Shown piece by piece: positions 1 to 8,680 of a DNA stretch of 13,536 bases. The notes below the pieces were generated by a model. It was not told where the DNA came from and made no database searches. It saw nothing but the letters and a program-made list of their open reading frames with translations. Made by a program: the position numbers and the translations under genes. Source of the DNA: Amphibacillus indicireducens (lineage in GTDB: Bacteria > Bacillota > Bacilli > Bacillales > Amphibacillaceae); the NCBI RefSeq assembly GCF_039539605.1, contig NZ_BAABDL010000076.1:1-13536 (forward strand), given 5' to 3'. The stretch's first letter is position 1, and each line of letters opens with the position of its first letter.

Positions 1-2
1 TG

Positions 3-92
3 GCATTCACTTTTGGCAATTTAATGGGCAAATCACCTATAAAAAATCAAGTTATGAATAATGCAGGAATAGTTATGTTCGAGGAATTTTAA
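3..92 (+). CDS. possible 3' end of an upstream gene (partial)
   Basis: The third frame is open from the window edge to a TAA at 90-92 and would encode a 29-residue C-terminal tail ending in GIVMFEEF. Another frame is open for only 19 codons and the remaining one stops at once. The tail ends 44 bp before ntpF with no terminator hairpin between them, so an upstream gene could run into the ATPase operon. I do not recognise the peptide. An open stretch of this length can occur by chance, so this is a weak call. Confidence 0.3.
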   Translation, partial: AFTFGNLMGKSPIKNQVMNNAGIVMFEEF

Positions 93-136
93 GACTTTAA
101 ATGATGCTTGGTAGAAAATGAAGGGGGTGTTAATCG

Positions 137-463
137 ATGAGCGTGAAGACAATCGAGAAAGTGAAAGAAATTGAACGTCAAGCTGAAGCCCTTGAGCGTG
201 ATTATGAACAACAGCTTCTTGAATTGAAAAAATCAAATGAAATAGAAGTTAGCCAATTAGAAGATACATTGGCAAGTGAATTAGCTACGTTTAAAGCACA
301 AGAAACAGAAAAGCTCACAGAGAAATTACAACAATTAAAAGCAACAAATCAAAAGGAAGCAGAAGAACAATTAGTAGAATTGGAACGTGTTTTTTACGAT
401 AAAAAAGAAGAATTGGTTCAGGCGGTCGTTAAGGAGGTTATGAGAAAGTATGGCAATAGCTAA
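137..463 (+). CDS. ntpF: V-type ATPase peripheral-stalk subunit NtpF (G/H-type)
   Basis: This 108-residue protein is almost entirely charged coiled coil, rich in Glu, Lys, Gln and Leu, with no membrane segment. It has the size and character of the E. hirae NtpF stalk subunit, often annotated as subunit G or H. In the family this subunit pairs with subunit E to form the peripheral stalk, which holds the A3B3 head still against the membrane a-subunit. The ATG at 137 follows a strong AAGGGGGTG ribosome binding site. The 3' end overlaps ntpI by 14 nt. Sequence similarity in this family is weak because the protein is coiled coil, so the call rests mainly on its place as first gene of an ntpFIKECGABD cluster. 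It is probably an operon-leading gene, but I see no convincing promoter in the 136 bases before it. Confidence 0.85.
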   Translation: MSVKTIEKVKEIERQAEALERDYEQQLLELKKSNEIEVSQLEDTLASELATFKAQETEKLTEKLQQLKATNQKEAEEQLVELERVFYDKKEELVQAVVKEVMRKYGNS

Positions 464-2432
464 AATGAATAAATTGACACTCATATCTTTCCATGAGCAG
501 AAAGACCAGTTATTAAAATCAATTCAAGAATTGCAAAACTTAGAAGTTGTTGACTTGCATGCGACAGAATTAGGAGATTTAGACATATCAACTAACGATG
601 TTGAACAACTAAGAACAACGATTAAGCATTGTGAAACACAAATTGATCAAATCGAATCTGCGTTAACTTTTCTTCAGTCACATTTACCAAAACCGTCGCT
701 TTTGAAAAAGTTACGAACAAAGAAGCAAGCTTATACACTTGATCGCTTGTCAGCTGAAGTCGATCAGTTTTCAACAAAAGAACTTGTTAATCATTTATTA
801 AATAAGCAAATTGAGCTTGAAAAAATTGACGAGCAGCGTCAAGAGCTAACTGAAGAAGAATCATTTTTATCAAACTGGCAGAAATTAAATTTCTGTAAAC
901 AAGATGTGCAGAATCCAAAATTTATAACTGGAAGTGTCGGTACTGTTCCACAACATATTCAAAATCAATATATCAATCAGTTAAAAGAAGCTGATATTTT
1001 ATTTGTTGAAGAGATTTATCAAAATAAATATGAACATGGTGTTTTTATTGCCTATGATCTAACGAATAAGGAAGAAGTGCAGGACTTACTAAATGATTGT
1101 CATTTTGATGACTTAACGACGAATTTTGTCGAACTCCCATCTGAAGCATTAAAAAAGATCAAGCACGAATTGACTGAGCTTCAAGCAAGTCAGAAGCAAA
1201 TTATTAGTGATCTTGAAAAGATGGGAACTGAAGAATGGCAGTTAATGCTTGCCGATGAATATTATCAAGCAATGCTTGAACGAGAGAAGAGTAAATTACT
1301 TTTCATAGATGAAAAGCATTTGTTTGTAATGGAAGGCTGGTTAGAAGAAGCTGAAGTTGATTCTATGAAGCAAGCCTTAGAGGAAACCTTAAGTCAACAT
1401 GATTATGCTTTGTTGATCACCGATGTTATGGAAGAGGATTATAATCGTGTGCCAACCGTGTTAAAAAATAATGGTTTTGTTGCACCTTTCGAGAATATTA
1501 CCGAAATGTATAATCTTCCTAAATATAATGAAATTGACCCGACTCCTTATCTTGCACCATTTTATTTTGTCTTTTTTGGGATGATGGTGGCTGATCTTGG
1601 TTATGGATTACTTTTATTTCTAGCAACATTTTTAGCATTTAAGTTATTTAATTTTGATTCTACGATGAAGAAGAATTTGAAGTTTTTTCACTTAATATCC
1701 TACCCAACAATGATTTGGGGATTAATTTATGGATCATTTTTCGGCTTTGAATTACCATTTGTATTATTGTCAACGATAGACGATGTTATAACGATCTTAG
1801 TTATCTCGGTCGTTTTTGGTTTAATTCATATCTTTGTTGCTTTGGGATTAAATACTTATTTGAAGCTAAGAGATGGCGACAAGTATGGTTCAGTCGCGGA
1901 TGGCTTTGGTTGGATCATGATCTTATTAGGATTAATTATCTTATTAGTTGGTTCAATGCTGATTAATAATCAACTTTTAAGTCAAATTGGTGGAGGACTT
2001 GCGATTTTAGGTGTGCTAAGTATTTTAGGTGCGACAATGCTAGCTTCTAAAAATAAAGCACTTGGTCTAGGCTTAGGCGTTTACAATCTATACGGCGTAA
2101 CTGGATATATTGGTGATATTGTAAGTTATTCACGTCTAATGGCACTTGGTGTCTCAGGAGCCAGTATTGCGCTTGCGTTTAATATGATCATTGGATTTAT
2201 TCCGCCAATAGGTCGCTTTACAATCGGGATTGTATTATTTGTTGCCCTACATGCATTAAATCTAGGTTTAACAATGTTAAGTGCATACGTACATGGTGCA
2301 CGATTAATTCTTGTGGAGTTCTTTGGTAAATTTTATGAAGGTGGAGGTAAGGCATTTAAGCCATTAAAAGCCTCTGAAAAATATATTCAATTAAAAAGTA
2401 AAAATGAACGATTAAGAGATGGAGGAATTTAA
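450..2432 (+). CDS. ntpI: V-type ATPase membrane stator subunit I (subunit a)
   Basis: This 660-residue protein has the two-part layout of V/A-ATPase subunit a. The N-terminal half (to about residue 366) is cytoplasmic and coiled-coil rich and docks the peripheral stalks. The C-terminal half (about 367-640) is strongly hydrophobic, with roughly eight membrane helices. It opens with the family motif FFGMMVADLGYG. It also contains GDIVSYSRLMALG with Arg562, and HGARLILVEF with Arg618. Two conserved arginines in these helices face the rotor ring in characterised enzymes and release the ion from its glutamate. They are 56 residues apart here, the same spacing I recall for E. hirae. The ATG at 450 lies inside the end of ntpF and follows AAGGAGG at 431-437 with a rather long 12-nt gap. 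A second in-frame ATG at 465 would shorten the protein by five residues. MAIAKMNKLTLIS is a typical start for this family. Confidence 0.96.
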   Translation: MAIAKMNKLTLISFHEQKDQLLKSIQELQNLEVVDLHATELGDLDISTNDVEQLRTTIKHCETQIDQIESALTFLQSHLPKPSLLKKLRTKKQAYTLDRLSAEVDQFSTKELVNHLLNKQIELEKIDEQRQELTEEESFLSNWQKLNFCKQDVQNPKFITGSVGTVPQHIQNQYINQLKEADILFVEEIYQNKYEHGVFIAYDLTNKEEVQDLLNDCHFDDLTTNFVELPSEALKKIKHELTELQASQKQIISDLEKMGTEEWQLMLADEYYQAMLEREKSKLLFIDEKHLFVMEGWLEEAEVDSMKQALEETLSQHDYALLITDVMEEDYNRVPTVLKNNGFVAPFENITEMYNLPKYNEIDPTPYLAPFYFVFFGMMVADLGYGLLLFLATFLAFKLFNFDSTMKKNLKFFHLISYPTMIWGLIYGSFFGFELPFVLLSTIDDVITILVISVVFGLIHIFVALGLNTYLKLRDGDKYGSVADGFGWIMILLGLIILLVGSMLINNQLLSQIGGGLAILGVLSILGATMLASKNKALGLGLGVYNLYGVTGYIGDIVSYSRLMALGVSGASIALAFNMIIGFIPPIGRFTIGIVLFVALHALNLGLTMLSAYVHGARLILVEFFGKFYEGGGKAFKPLKASEKYIQLKSKNERLRDGGI

Positions 2433-2434
2433 TT

Positions 2435-2911
2435 ATGGAAAGTTGGTTACAATTTTTTGTAGAAAACAATGGTGGGTTAATTTTTGCTACATTAGGAATT
2501 GCAATAGCAGTTATTTTTGCTGGGTGGGGTTCAGCTAGAGGGGTTGGAATGACTGGTGAGGCAGCAGCTTCATTAATAAAAGAACAACCAGAAAAGTTTG
2601 GTAAATCATTAATCCTGCAACTACTACCAGGTACTCAAGGTTTATATGGCTTTGTTATTGGGTTCTTAATTTACATTAATATGGATCCAGGCATGGCGTT
2701 TGGTGAGGGAATTTATATGTTAATGGCAGCTTTACCCGTAGCATTTACTGGGTTAACTGCTGGTATTGCACAAGGTCGAGTGTCAACTGCAGCAATTCAA
2801 ATCTTAGCTAAAAGAGAAGACCAAAATACAAAAGGTATTATTTACTCAGTTATGGTTGAGACATACGCCCTTTTAGGATTAGTTATTTCCTTCTTACTTG
2901 TAATAGCATAA
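2435..2911 (+). CDS. ntpK: V-type sodium ATPase rotor-ring subunit K (subunit c, 16 kDa)
   Basis: This 158-residue subunit has four membrane helices (about 14-34, 58-81, 93-113 and 135-157). It looks like a fused double hairpin and forms the ion-carrying rotor ring. Only the second hairpin has the ion-binding glutamate, Glu142 in VETYA; the equivalent site in the first hairpin is LPGTQGLYGF. The five sodium ligands known from the E. hirae NtpK structure (Leu61, Thr64, Gln65, Gln110, Glu139) match Leu64, Thr67, Gln68, Gln113 and Glu142 here at a constant offset of three. This strongly suggests a sodium-specific ring. The gene starts two bases after the ntpI stop. Its GGAGG (2421-2425) lies within the end of ntpI, nine bases before the ATG, a near-ideal spacing that suits a subunit needed in about ten copies. 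Confidence 0.97.
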   Translation: MESWLQFFVENNGGLIFATLGIAIAVIFAGWGSARGVGMTGEAAASLIKEQPEKFGKSLILQLLPGTQGLYGFVIGFLIYINMDPGMAFGEGIYMLMAALPVAFTGLTAGIAQGRVSTAAIQILAKREDQNTKGIIYSVMVETYALLGLVISFLLVIA

Positions 2912-2939
2912 GATTAAAAATAGTGAGAGGATGGAATTC

Positions 2940-3518
2940 ATGGAAGATATTAGCGTTTTGTCAGTACAAATTTTGTCACGGACTAAAAAGCAGGGACAAA
3001 GCAAACTAGAAGCTTATCAAAAAGTTGCTGATGATAAGCTTGAGGAAACTAGTAAAAAGCTTGAAGAAAGTGAAAAACGACAAAAAGACTTAATTATTCA
3101 GCAATTAAACAATGATTATGAACGTCAGATTCAAACAATGAAAAACAAACAAAGAAACCAGATTTTAGCTAAAAAACAAGAACTATTAAATACCGTTTTT
3201 GATCAAGCCGTAACTGAGCTTGAAAATTGGGATGAAACGCAATTTAGCCAGTTTTTATCTGGTGTGCTAAGTAAAATTGATCCAAATAAAGAGTGGTCAA
3301 TTGTTTCTGGTGAACGTTCAGTCAAACTGATGCAATCTAATCAAGTAAAAACTGTTTTGTCTCACTATTCATTTGTCACTGTGTCTGACCAAACAGTTAA
3401 TAATAAAGCAGGCTTTATTTTAGAGCAAGGTGGAATTGATTATAATTTCTGCTTTGATGTCTTAATAAATGAACTGAAAAAAGATTTTTCTCCACAACTT
3501 GCGACCCTAGCATTTTAA
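2940..3518 (+). CDS. ntpE: V-type ATPase peripheral-stalk subunit E
   Basis: The protein has a long charged coiled-coil N-terminal half (about residues 1-110). A globular C-terminal domain contains the family signature AGFILEQGGIDYNF and the ending LATLAF, both typical of V/A-ATPase subunit E. In the complex it pairs with the small stalk subunit encoded by the first gene, and its C-terminal domain grips the top of the A3B3 head. Two in-frame starts exist. The ATG at 2931 touches the GAGAGG ribosome binding site (2925-2930) with no spacer. The ATG at 2940 has a normal nine-base spacer and is chosen here, giving 192 residues; the longer form would be 195. The gene lies 28 bases after ntpK and 45 bases before ntpC. 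Confidence 0.93.
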   Translation: MEDISVLSVQILSRTKKQGQSKLEAYQKVADDKLEETSKKLEESEKRQKDLIIQQLNNDYERQIQTMKNKQRNQILAKKQELLNTVFDQAVTELENWDETQFSQFLSGVLSKIDPNKEWSIVSGERSVKLMQSNQVKTVLSHYSFVTVSDQTVNNKAGFILEQGGIDYNFCFDVLINELKKDFSPQLATLAF

Positions 3519-3563
3519 AAAATTCTGCTAGTGTTCAAATTAATGAGTAAGGGGGGAGAATAA

Positions 3564-4568
3564 ATGCGAGATACTGAATATAAAGGGATTAATACACAAA
3601 TTCGTGTCGCTGAGACGAAATTGTTTTCACGAGAAGATTATGAAAAAATGCTTCGAGCAGAAGGACTTCGTGGTGCTTTAGATGTTTTGAAGGGCACAGA
3701 CTATTATTTTGATGAACAAGAAGTGTTACATACGAAGAACTTTGATCAGTTTTTGATGGCTCGATTACAAACTGTTTATGATGAACTTTTTGAGATGACA
3801 CCGAATCGTGAGGTAGTCGAAATATATACGTTACGTTACAGCTACCATAATCTTAAGGTGTTGCTCAAACAAAAGCTTAAAGAAGTTGACCTTGAGCATT
3901 TATTAATTCCAATTGGGAAAGAATCAATTTCCACGTTACGTAACTTAGTTAAAACTGAACAGTCGGAAATACTTGATCCAATTATAGTCGAAGCTGTTCA
4001 ACATGCTTTAGAAGATTACAAAACATTTGAACGAATTGAAGCAATTGATGTCTATATGGATACGTATTATTACAAGCATATCCGTGCGATTGCTGATGAA
4101 CTAAATAATGCGACAATATCTAAAGTCGTTGATGTCATGATTGATTTAGACAACTTATCAACAGTGATCAGAAGTTTAAATCAACAGAAATCACGGTCTT
4201 TTCTCCATACGGTGCTATCAAGCTCTGGCTCAATTGCTAAGCAAGCCATTATCGATGCAGCTGATCAAGGAAAAGGAGCTTTAAGTGAACTTTACTTAAG
4301 TCAACCGTATGCAAAAGAGTTAGATGCGATTTTAGGCGATTCTAGAGCAGAGATCAACCCGATGATGCTTGACCGGATCATCGAGGAAATTATTGATGAA
4401 TTAATGGACGAGGGCAAGTATCAAGCTTTCGGGCCAATGCCTGTTGTTGCCTATATTTTTGCGATTGAAAAAGAAGTAACAAATATTCGATTAATTCTTG
4501 TTGGAAAAGATAATCAAATCGATGATCAAATTTTAAGAGAAAGGATGCGACCTATTTATGGCTCATAG
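3564..4568 (+). CDS. ntpC: V-type ATPase subunit C (central-stalk socket, subunit d)
   Basis: This 334-residue soluble helical protein matches V/A-ATPase subunit C (eukaryotic d) in length and motifs. Near the N terminus is the segment IRVAETKLFSREDYEKML. Near the C terminus is AIEKEVTNIRLILVGK followed by LRERMRPIYG, the conserved end of the family. The subunit is a funnel of helices that caps the K ring and connects it to the D-F central shaft, so it transmits torque between ATP hydrolysis and ion transport. The ATG at 3564 follows a strong GGGGGGAGA ribosome binding site. Its last 11 bases overlap the start of the next gene, which suggests coupled translation. Nothing looks broken or unusual. 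Confidence 0.95.
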   Translation: MRDTEYKGINTQIRVAETKLFSREDYEKMLRAEGLRGALDVLKGTDYYFDEQEVLHTKNFDQFLMARLQTVYDELFEMTPNREVVEIYTLRYSYHNLKVLLKQKLKEVDLEHLLIPIGKESISTLRNLVKTEQSEILDPIIVEAVQHALEDYKTFERIEAIDVYMDTYYYKHIRAIADELNNATISKVVDVMIDLDNLSTVIRSLNQQKSRSFLHTVLSSSGSIAKQAIIDAADQGKGALSELYLSQPYAKELDAILGDSRAEINPMMLDRIIEEIIDELMDEGKYQAFGPMPVVAYIFAIEKEVTNIRLILVGKDNQIDDQILRERMRPIYGS

Positions 4569-4869
4569 AATAGCGGTAGTTGGAGACAAAGATTCGGTAC
4601 TTCCTTTTAAAATCCTTGGGTTTGATGTGTTTGCAGCTGATACAGGTAAAGAAGCAAGGCAAACAATCGATTCTTTAGCAGAAAAAAAATACGGTGTTAT
4701 TTATTTGACCGAAGCGATTGCTGAAGAAATACCAGATACAATTAAGCGATATGACGCAGAAGTTAAGCCTGCGATTATCTTAATTCCAAATCATAAGGGA
4801 TCACTAAATATCGGAAAAAACCGAATTGAAAAAAATGTTGAAAAAGCAGTAGGACAAAATATTTTATAA
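4558..4869 (+). CDS. ntpG: V-type ATPase central-shaft subunit F (NtpG)
   Basis: This 103-residue alpha/beta protein starts MAHRIAVVGDKDSVLPFKI and contains PAIILIPNHKG in its second half. Both are characteristic of V/A-ATPase subunit F, called NtpG in E. hirae. The subunit binds the coiled-coil shaft subunit D; in E. hirae this contact stimulates ATPase activity. The start codon lies inside the end of ntpC (11-nt overlap), and AAGGATG at 4541-4547 gives a ten-base spacing. The stop is 16 bases before the TTG start of ntpA. The position between C and A is the same as in E. hirae. Nomenclature varies (subunit F or G), so the symbol follows the E. hirae system. Confidence 0.93.
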   Translation: MAHRIAVVGDKDSVLPFKILGFDVFAADTGKEARQTIDSLAEKKYGVIYLTEAIAEEIPDTIKRYDAEVKPAIILIPNHKGSLNIGKNRIEKNVEKAVGQNIL

Positions 4870-4885
4870 CTAGGAGGGGACTTAT

Positions 4886-6679
4886 TTGAAAAAAGGAAGA
4901 ATTGTCAAGGTTTCCGGTCCTTTAGTTATGGCAGAGGGTATGGAGCAAGCGAATATCCAAGACCTTTGCTATGTAGGGGACATGAGATTAGTCGGTGAAA
5001 TCATTGAAATGCGTAATGATGTCGCCTCTATTCAAGTATACGAAGAAACCTCTGGACTCGGCCCTGGCGAACCGGTCGAAACGACTGGTGAAGCTTTATC
5101 TGTAGAATTAGGTCCTGGAATCGTTTCACAAATGTTTGACGGGATTCAACGACCACTTGATACGTTTAAAGAAAAAACTGAAAGCGACTATCTTGTTAGG
5201 GGCGTTAATATTTCAAATTTAGATCGTGATCAAAAATGGTCTTTTACAGCGACAAAATCAGTTGGTGATCAAGTTGAGACTGGTGATATTGTCGGTACGA
5301 TTCAAGAGACAAAAGTTATCGAACACCGAATTATGGTTCCACACGGTATTAAGGGAACAATCAAATCAATTGAAAGTGGCGAATATACGTTAGAAGACAC
5401 TGTTTTTTCAATTGAAACTGAAGCTGGTGTTAAAGAGTTAACGATGTTACAAAAATGGCCTGTTCGTCGAGGCCGTCCATTTAAGAAAAAGTTAAATCCA
5501 AATCAGCCAATGGTCACTGGTCAACGTGTCATTGATACATTTTTCCCAATTACAAAGGGTGGCGTGTCTGCTGTACCTGGACCGTTTGGTGCTGGTAAAA
5601 CAGTTGTACAGCACCAAATTGCGAAATTCAGTGACGTTGATCTTGTTGTTTACGTTGGATGTGGTGAACGTGGAAATGAGATGACAGACGTTCTGAATGA
5701 ATTTCCTGAGTTGATTGACCCAAACACTGGTGAATCATTGATGGAACGGACAATCTTAATTGCGAACACGTCAAACATGCCAGTAGCTGCACGTGAGGCA
5801 TCAATTTATACAGGTATAACAATTGCTGAGTATTTCCGTGACATGGGTTATAGTGTTGCGATTATGGCTGATTCTACATCACGTTGGGCTGAAGCACTTC
5901 GTGAAATGTCAGGTCGTTTAGAAGAGATGCCAGGGGATGAAGGTTATCCGGCCTATTTAGGAAGTCGAATCGCTGAATATTACGAGCGTGCTGGTCGCGT
6001 TATTTCAGTTGGCTCTGATGAGCGTGAAGGAAGTATTACTGCGATTGGTGCGGTGTCACCTCCAGGTGGAGATACATCAGAACCAGTTACTCAAAACACA
6101 TTACGTGTCGTAAAAGTGTATTGGGCACTTGATTCATCGCTTGCACAAAAACGTCACTTCCCATCTGTTAACTGGTTAACGTCCTATTCACTTTACTTAA
6201 CTGAAGTTGGTGAATATATGGACGAGGCATTAAAAACAGACTGGTCGAAGATGGTTCAGCATTCAATGAACTTATTACAAGAGGAAGCTGAGTTAGAAGA
6301 GATCGTTCGTCTCGTTGGAATTGAATCACTATCTGAAAAAGACCGATTAACGATGGTAATTGCGCAATCATTGAAGGAAGATTATCTCCAGCAAAACGCT
6401 TTTGACGATGTGGATACATACACTTCACGTCAAAAACAATTTGTCATGCTTGATTTAATTTTATCGTTTGAAAAAGAAGCGCGTGAAGCGATGAAACTCG
6501 GTGCTTATTTTGATGAGCTTATTGAAGGAACAGATGAACTCCGTGATCGAATTGCGCGAGCTAAATATATTAGTGAAGATCAAATCGATCAGATTAAAGC
6601 AATTAAAGAAGATACTAAAGAAATCATTCATGAGATTGTTTCTAGAGGGGGGATGACAGAAAATGCTGAAGGAGTATAA
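4886..6679 (+). CDS. ntpA: V-type ATPase catalytic subunit A
   Basis: This 597-residue subunit carries the active ATPase sites of the A3B3 head. The P-loop GPFGAGKT spans residues 232-239, with Lys238 to bind phosphate. Glu261 in GCGERGNE matches the catalytic glutamate, and STSRWAEALREMSGRLEEMPG is the conserved mid-domain segment. Residues about 110-190 form the extra non-homologous domain that distinguishes V/A catalytic subunits from F-type beta. Both catalytic residues have the same numbers as in E. hirae NtpA, so there is no indel before them. The start is TTG at 4886, eight bases after AGGAGG (4872-4877); the next residues, KKGRIVKVSGPLV, are a normal family N terminus. The 3' end overlaps ntpB by 17 nt. 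Confidence 0.98.
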   Translation: MKKGRIVKVSGPLVMAEGMEQANIQDLCYVGDMRLVGEIIEMRNDVASIQVYEETSGLGPGEPVETTGEALSVELGPGIVSQMFDGIQRPLDTFKEKTESDYLVRGVNISNLDRDQKWSFTATKSVGDQVETGDIVGTIQETKVIEHRIMVPHGIKGTIKSIESGEYTLEDTVFSIETEAGVKELTMLQKWPVRRGRPFKKKLNPNQPMVTGQRVIDTFFPITKGGVSAVPGPFGAGKTVVQHQIAKFSDVDLVVYVGCGERGNEMTDVLNEFPELIDPNTGESLMERTILIANTSNMPVAAREASIYTGITIAEYFRDMGYSVAIMADSTSRWAEALREMSGRLEEMPGDEGYPAYLGSRIAEYYERAGRVISVGSDEREGSITAIGAVSPPGGDTSEPVTQNTLRVVKVYWALDSSLAQKRHFPSVNWLTSYSLYLTEVGEYMDEALKTDWSKMVQHSMNLLQEEAELEEIVRLVGIESLSEKDRLTMVIAQSLKEDYLQQNAFDDVDTYTSRQKQFVMLDLILSFEKEAREAMKLGAYFDELIEGTDELRDRIARAKYISEDQIDQIKAIKEDTKEIIHEIVSRGGMTENAEGV

Positions 6680-8039
6680 AACAGTTAGTGAAGTCATTGG
6701 ACCTCTAATGGCGGTCGAGCAAGTCGAAGGTGTTAAGTATGATGAACTTGTTGAAGTCCAAATGCAAACAGGTGAAATCAGACACGGTCAAGTACTTGAA
6801 GTTGATGGCGATAAAGCGATGGTGCAAATTTTTGAAGGGCCAAGTGGAATCAATATTAAAGATACAAAAGTTCGCTTCCGAGGAAAACCACTTTCTCTCG
6901 ATGTCTCTGAAGATATGGTGGGGAGAGTTTTTGACGGAATGGGTCAACCGATGGATGATGGCCCAGCGATTATCCCTGAGGCGAGTTTAGATGTAAATGG
7001 TCAAGCGATTAATCCAATTGCCCGTGACTATCCGGATGAGTTTATTCAAACGGGGATCTCGTCAATTGATCATTTGAACACACTCGTTCGTGGTCAAAAA
7101 TTGCCTGTATTCTCTGGATCAGGTCTACCACACCGTGATTTAGCTGCTCAAATTGCACGTCAAGCATCTGTGTTAAACAGTGATGAAAAATTTGCAGTTG
7201 TTTTTGCGGCGATGGGGATCACTTTTGATGAAGCTGAGTTCTTCATGGAAGATTTCCGTAAAACAGGTGCGATTGATCGTTCAGTTATGTTTATTAACTT
7301 AGCGAATGACCCTGCGATCGAGCGGATTGCGACACCAAAAATGGCATTGACTACAGCTGAGTACTTAGCTTTTGAAAAAGATATGCACGTACTCGTTATT
7401 ATGACGGATATGACTTATTATTGTGAGGCATTACGTGAAATCTCCGCAGCTCGTCGTGAGGTTCCAGGTCGACGCGGTTATCCCGGGTATCTGTATACGA
7501 ACCTTTCAACATTATATGAGCGTGCAGGACGTTTAGTTGGCAAAAAAGGATCAGTCACGCAAATTCCAATCCTGTCAATGCCAGAGGATGATATTACACA
7601 TCCAATTCCAGATTTAACAGGTTATATTACTGAAGGGCAAATTATTCTTTCTCGTGAATTGCACAATGCGGGTGTGAAGCCACCGATTGACGTGCTTCCA
7701 TCGCTATCACGATTAAAAGATAAGGGAACAGGTGAAGGGAAAACCCGTGTTGACCATGCACCAACAATGAACCAATTATTTGCTGCATACGCAAAAGGGA
7801 AAGAAGCAAAAGAATTAGCGATTGTTCTTGGAGATTCTGCTCTATCAAAAACTGATCGATTATACGTTGAATTTACTGATCGTTTTGAAGAAGAATATAT
7901 CAATCAAGGTTTTTACACAAACCGAACAATTGAAGAAACATTAGATTTAGGTTGGAAGTTGCTTTCAATCTTGCCTAAGTCAGAATTGAAACGGATTAAG
8001 AGTGATATGATTGAAAAGTTTATGCCGGAAGGAGAGTGA
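6663..8039 (+). CDS. ntpB: V-type ATPase regulatory subunit B
   Basis: This 458-residue subunit alternates with A in the hexameric head. The usual P-loop is replaced by SGSGLPH at residues 151-157, the hallmark of non-catalytic V-type B subunits. Arg350 in SLSRLKDKGTGEGKTR aligns in number with the E. hirae B-subunit arginine that reaches into the A-subunit active site. The DPAIERIATPKMALT and REVPGRRGYPGYLYT segments are also typical. The ATG at 6663 lies within the last 17 bases of ntpA and follows a purine-rich AGAGGGGGGA site at about 6644-6653, nine bases upstream. The overlap probably keeps A and B made in equal amounts. The gene is intact and of normal length. Confidence 0.98.
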   Translation: MLKEYKTVSEVIGPLMAVEQVEGVKYDELVEVQMQTGEIRHGQVLEVDGDKAMVQIFEGPSGINIKDTKVRFRGKPLSLDVSEDMVGRVFDGMGQPMDDGPAIIPEASLDVNGQAINPIARDYPDEFIQTGISSIDHLNTLVRGQKLPVFSGSGLPHRDLAAQIARQASVLNSDEKFAVVFAAMGITFDEAEFFMEDFRKTGAIDRSVMFINLANDPAIERIATPKMALTTAEYLAFEKDMHVLVIMTDMTYYCEALREISAARREVPGRRGYPGYLYTNLSTLYERAGRLVGKKGSVTQIPILSMPEDDITHPIPDLTGYITEGQIILSRELHNAGVKPPIDVLPSLSRLKDKGTGEGKTRVDHAPTMNQLFAAYAKGKEAKELAIVLGDSALSKTDRLYVEFTDRFEEEYINQGFYTNRTIEETLDLGWKLLSILPKSELKRIKSDMIEKFMPEGE

Positions 8040-8046
8040 TTAGGTC

Positions 8047-8676
8047 ATGGCGAGATTAGATGTCAAGCCAACTCGGATGGAATTATCCAACCTTAAAGAC
8101 CGTTTAGCTATTTCAACTCGTGGTCATAAGCTTTTAAAGGATAAACAGGACGAGCTGATGCGTCAATTCATTACATTAATTCGTCAAAATAATGAATTGC
8201 GTGCAGAAGTCGAAAAAGAACTAACTGAAGCGATGCGTGCTTTTGTCGTGGCGAAATCTTTATTAAATGAATCCTTTATTGAAGAATTATTTGCTGTTCC
8301 AAATACGTCGGTTACTTTAGATATACAAGAGAAAAACATTATGAGCGTAATCGTGCCTCAAATGGATTTCATGGTTGACGAAGCTGTTAAAGAGCCAGAA
8401 ATGCAATATGGCTTTTTAAACTCAAATAGTGAGCTTGATCAAGCAATTGATCGAATTAAAACGATTTTACCTAAACTCTTAAAGCTTTCCGAAATCGAGA
8501 AAACCTGTCAGCTCATGGCTGATGAAATTGAGAAGACACGACGCCGAGTGAATGCACTTGAGTATTTAAAGATTCCGGAATTAGAAGAAACGATTTATTA
8601 TATCGAAATGAAGCTTGAAGAAAATGAACGTGCTAATATTACCCGGATAATGAAAGTTAAAGATATGGGGCAATAA
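8047..8676 (+). CDS. ntpD: V-type ATPase central-shaft subunit D
   Basis: This 209-residue protein begins MARLDVKPTRMELSNLKDRL, the conserved start of V/A-ATPase subunit D. It has long N- and C-terminal helices that would form the antiparallel coiled-coil shaft turning inside the A3B3 head. A short central segment (about residues 70-125) is less helical and contains the hydrophobic run SVTLDIQEKNIMSVIV. E. hirae NtpD is of nearly equal length. GGAAGGAG at 8027-8034 overlaps the end of ntpB and sits 12 bases before the ATG. This is the last ATPase gene: a terminator follows five bases after the stop, and no ntpH or ntpJ is present. Confidence 0.97.
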   Translation: MARLDVKPTRMELSNLKDRLAISTRGHKLLKDKQDELMRQFITLIRQNNELRAEVEKELTEAMRAFVVAKSLLNESFIEELFAVPNTSVTLDIQEKNIMSVIVPQMDFMVDEAVKEPEMQYGFLNSNSELDQAIDRIKTILPKLLKLSEIEKTCQLMADEIEKTRRRVNALEYLKIPELEETIYYIEMKLEENERANITRIMKVKDMGQ

Positions 8677-8680
8677 ACTA

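Noticed and set aside
89..117. TTAAGA-17-TAGAAA as a promoter for the ATPase operon
   Set aside because: Both boxes are only 4-of-6 matches, and the implied transcription start would fall within the ntpF ribosome binding site. The real promoter is probably upstream of the window.
5628..5822. Reverse-strand ORF inside ntpA, and similar antisense ORFs inside ntpB, ntpC and htpG
   Set aside because: They lie opposite strongly conserved coding sequence, lack ribosome binding sites and encode no recognisable motifs.
6730..6990. Second + strand ORF of 86 codons inside ntpB
   Set aside because: It is out of frame with conserved B-subunit sequence, and its Lys/Trp-rich product shows no domain.
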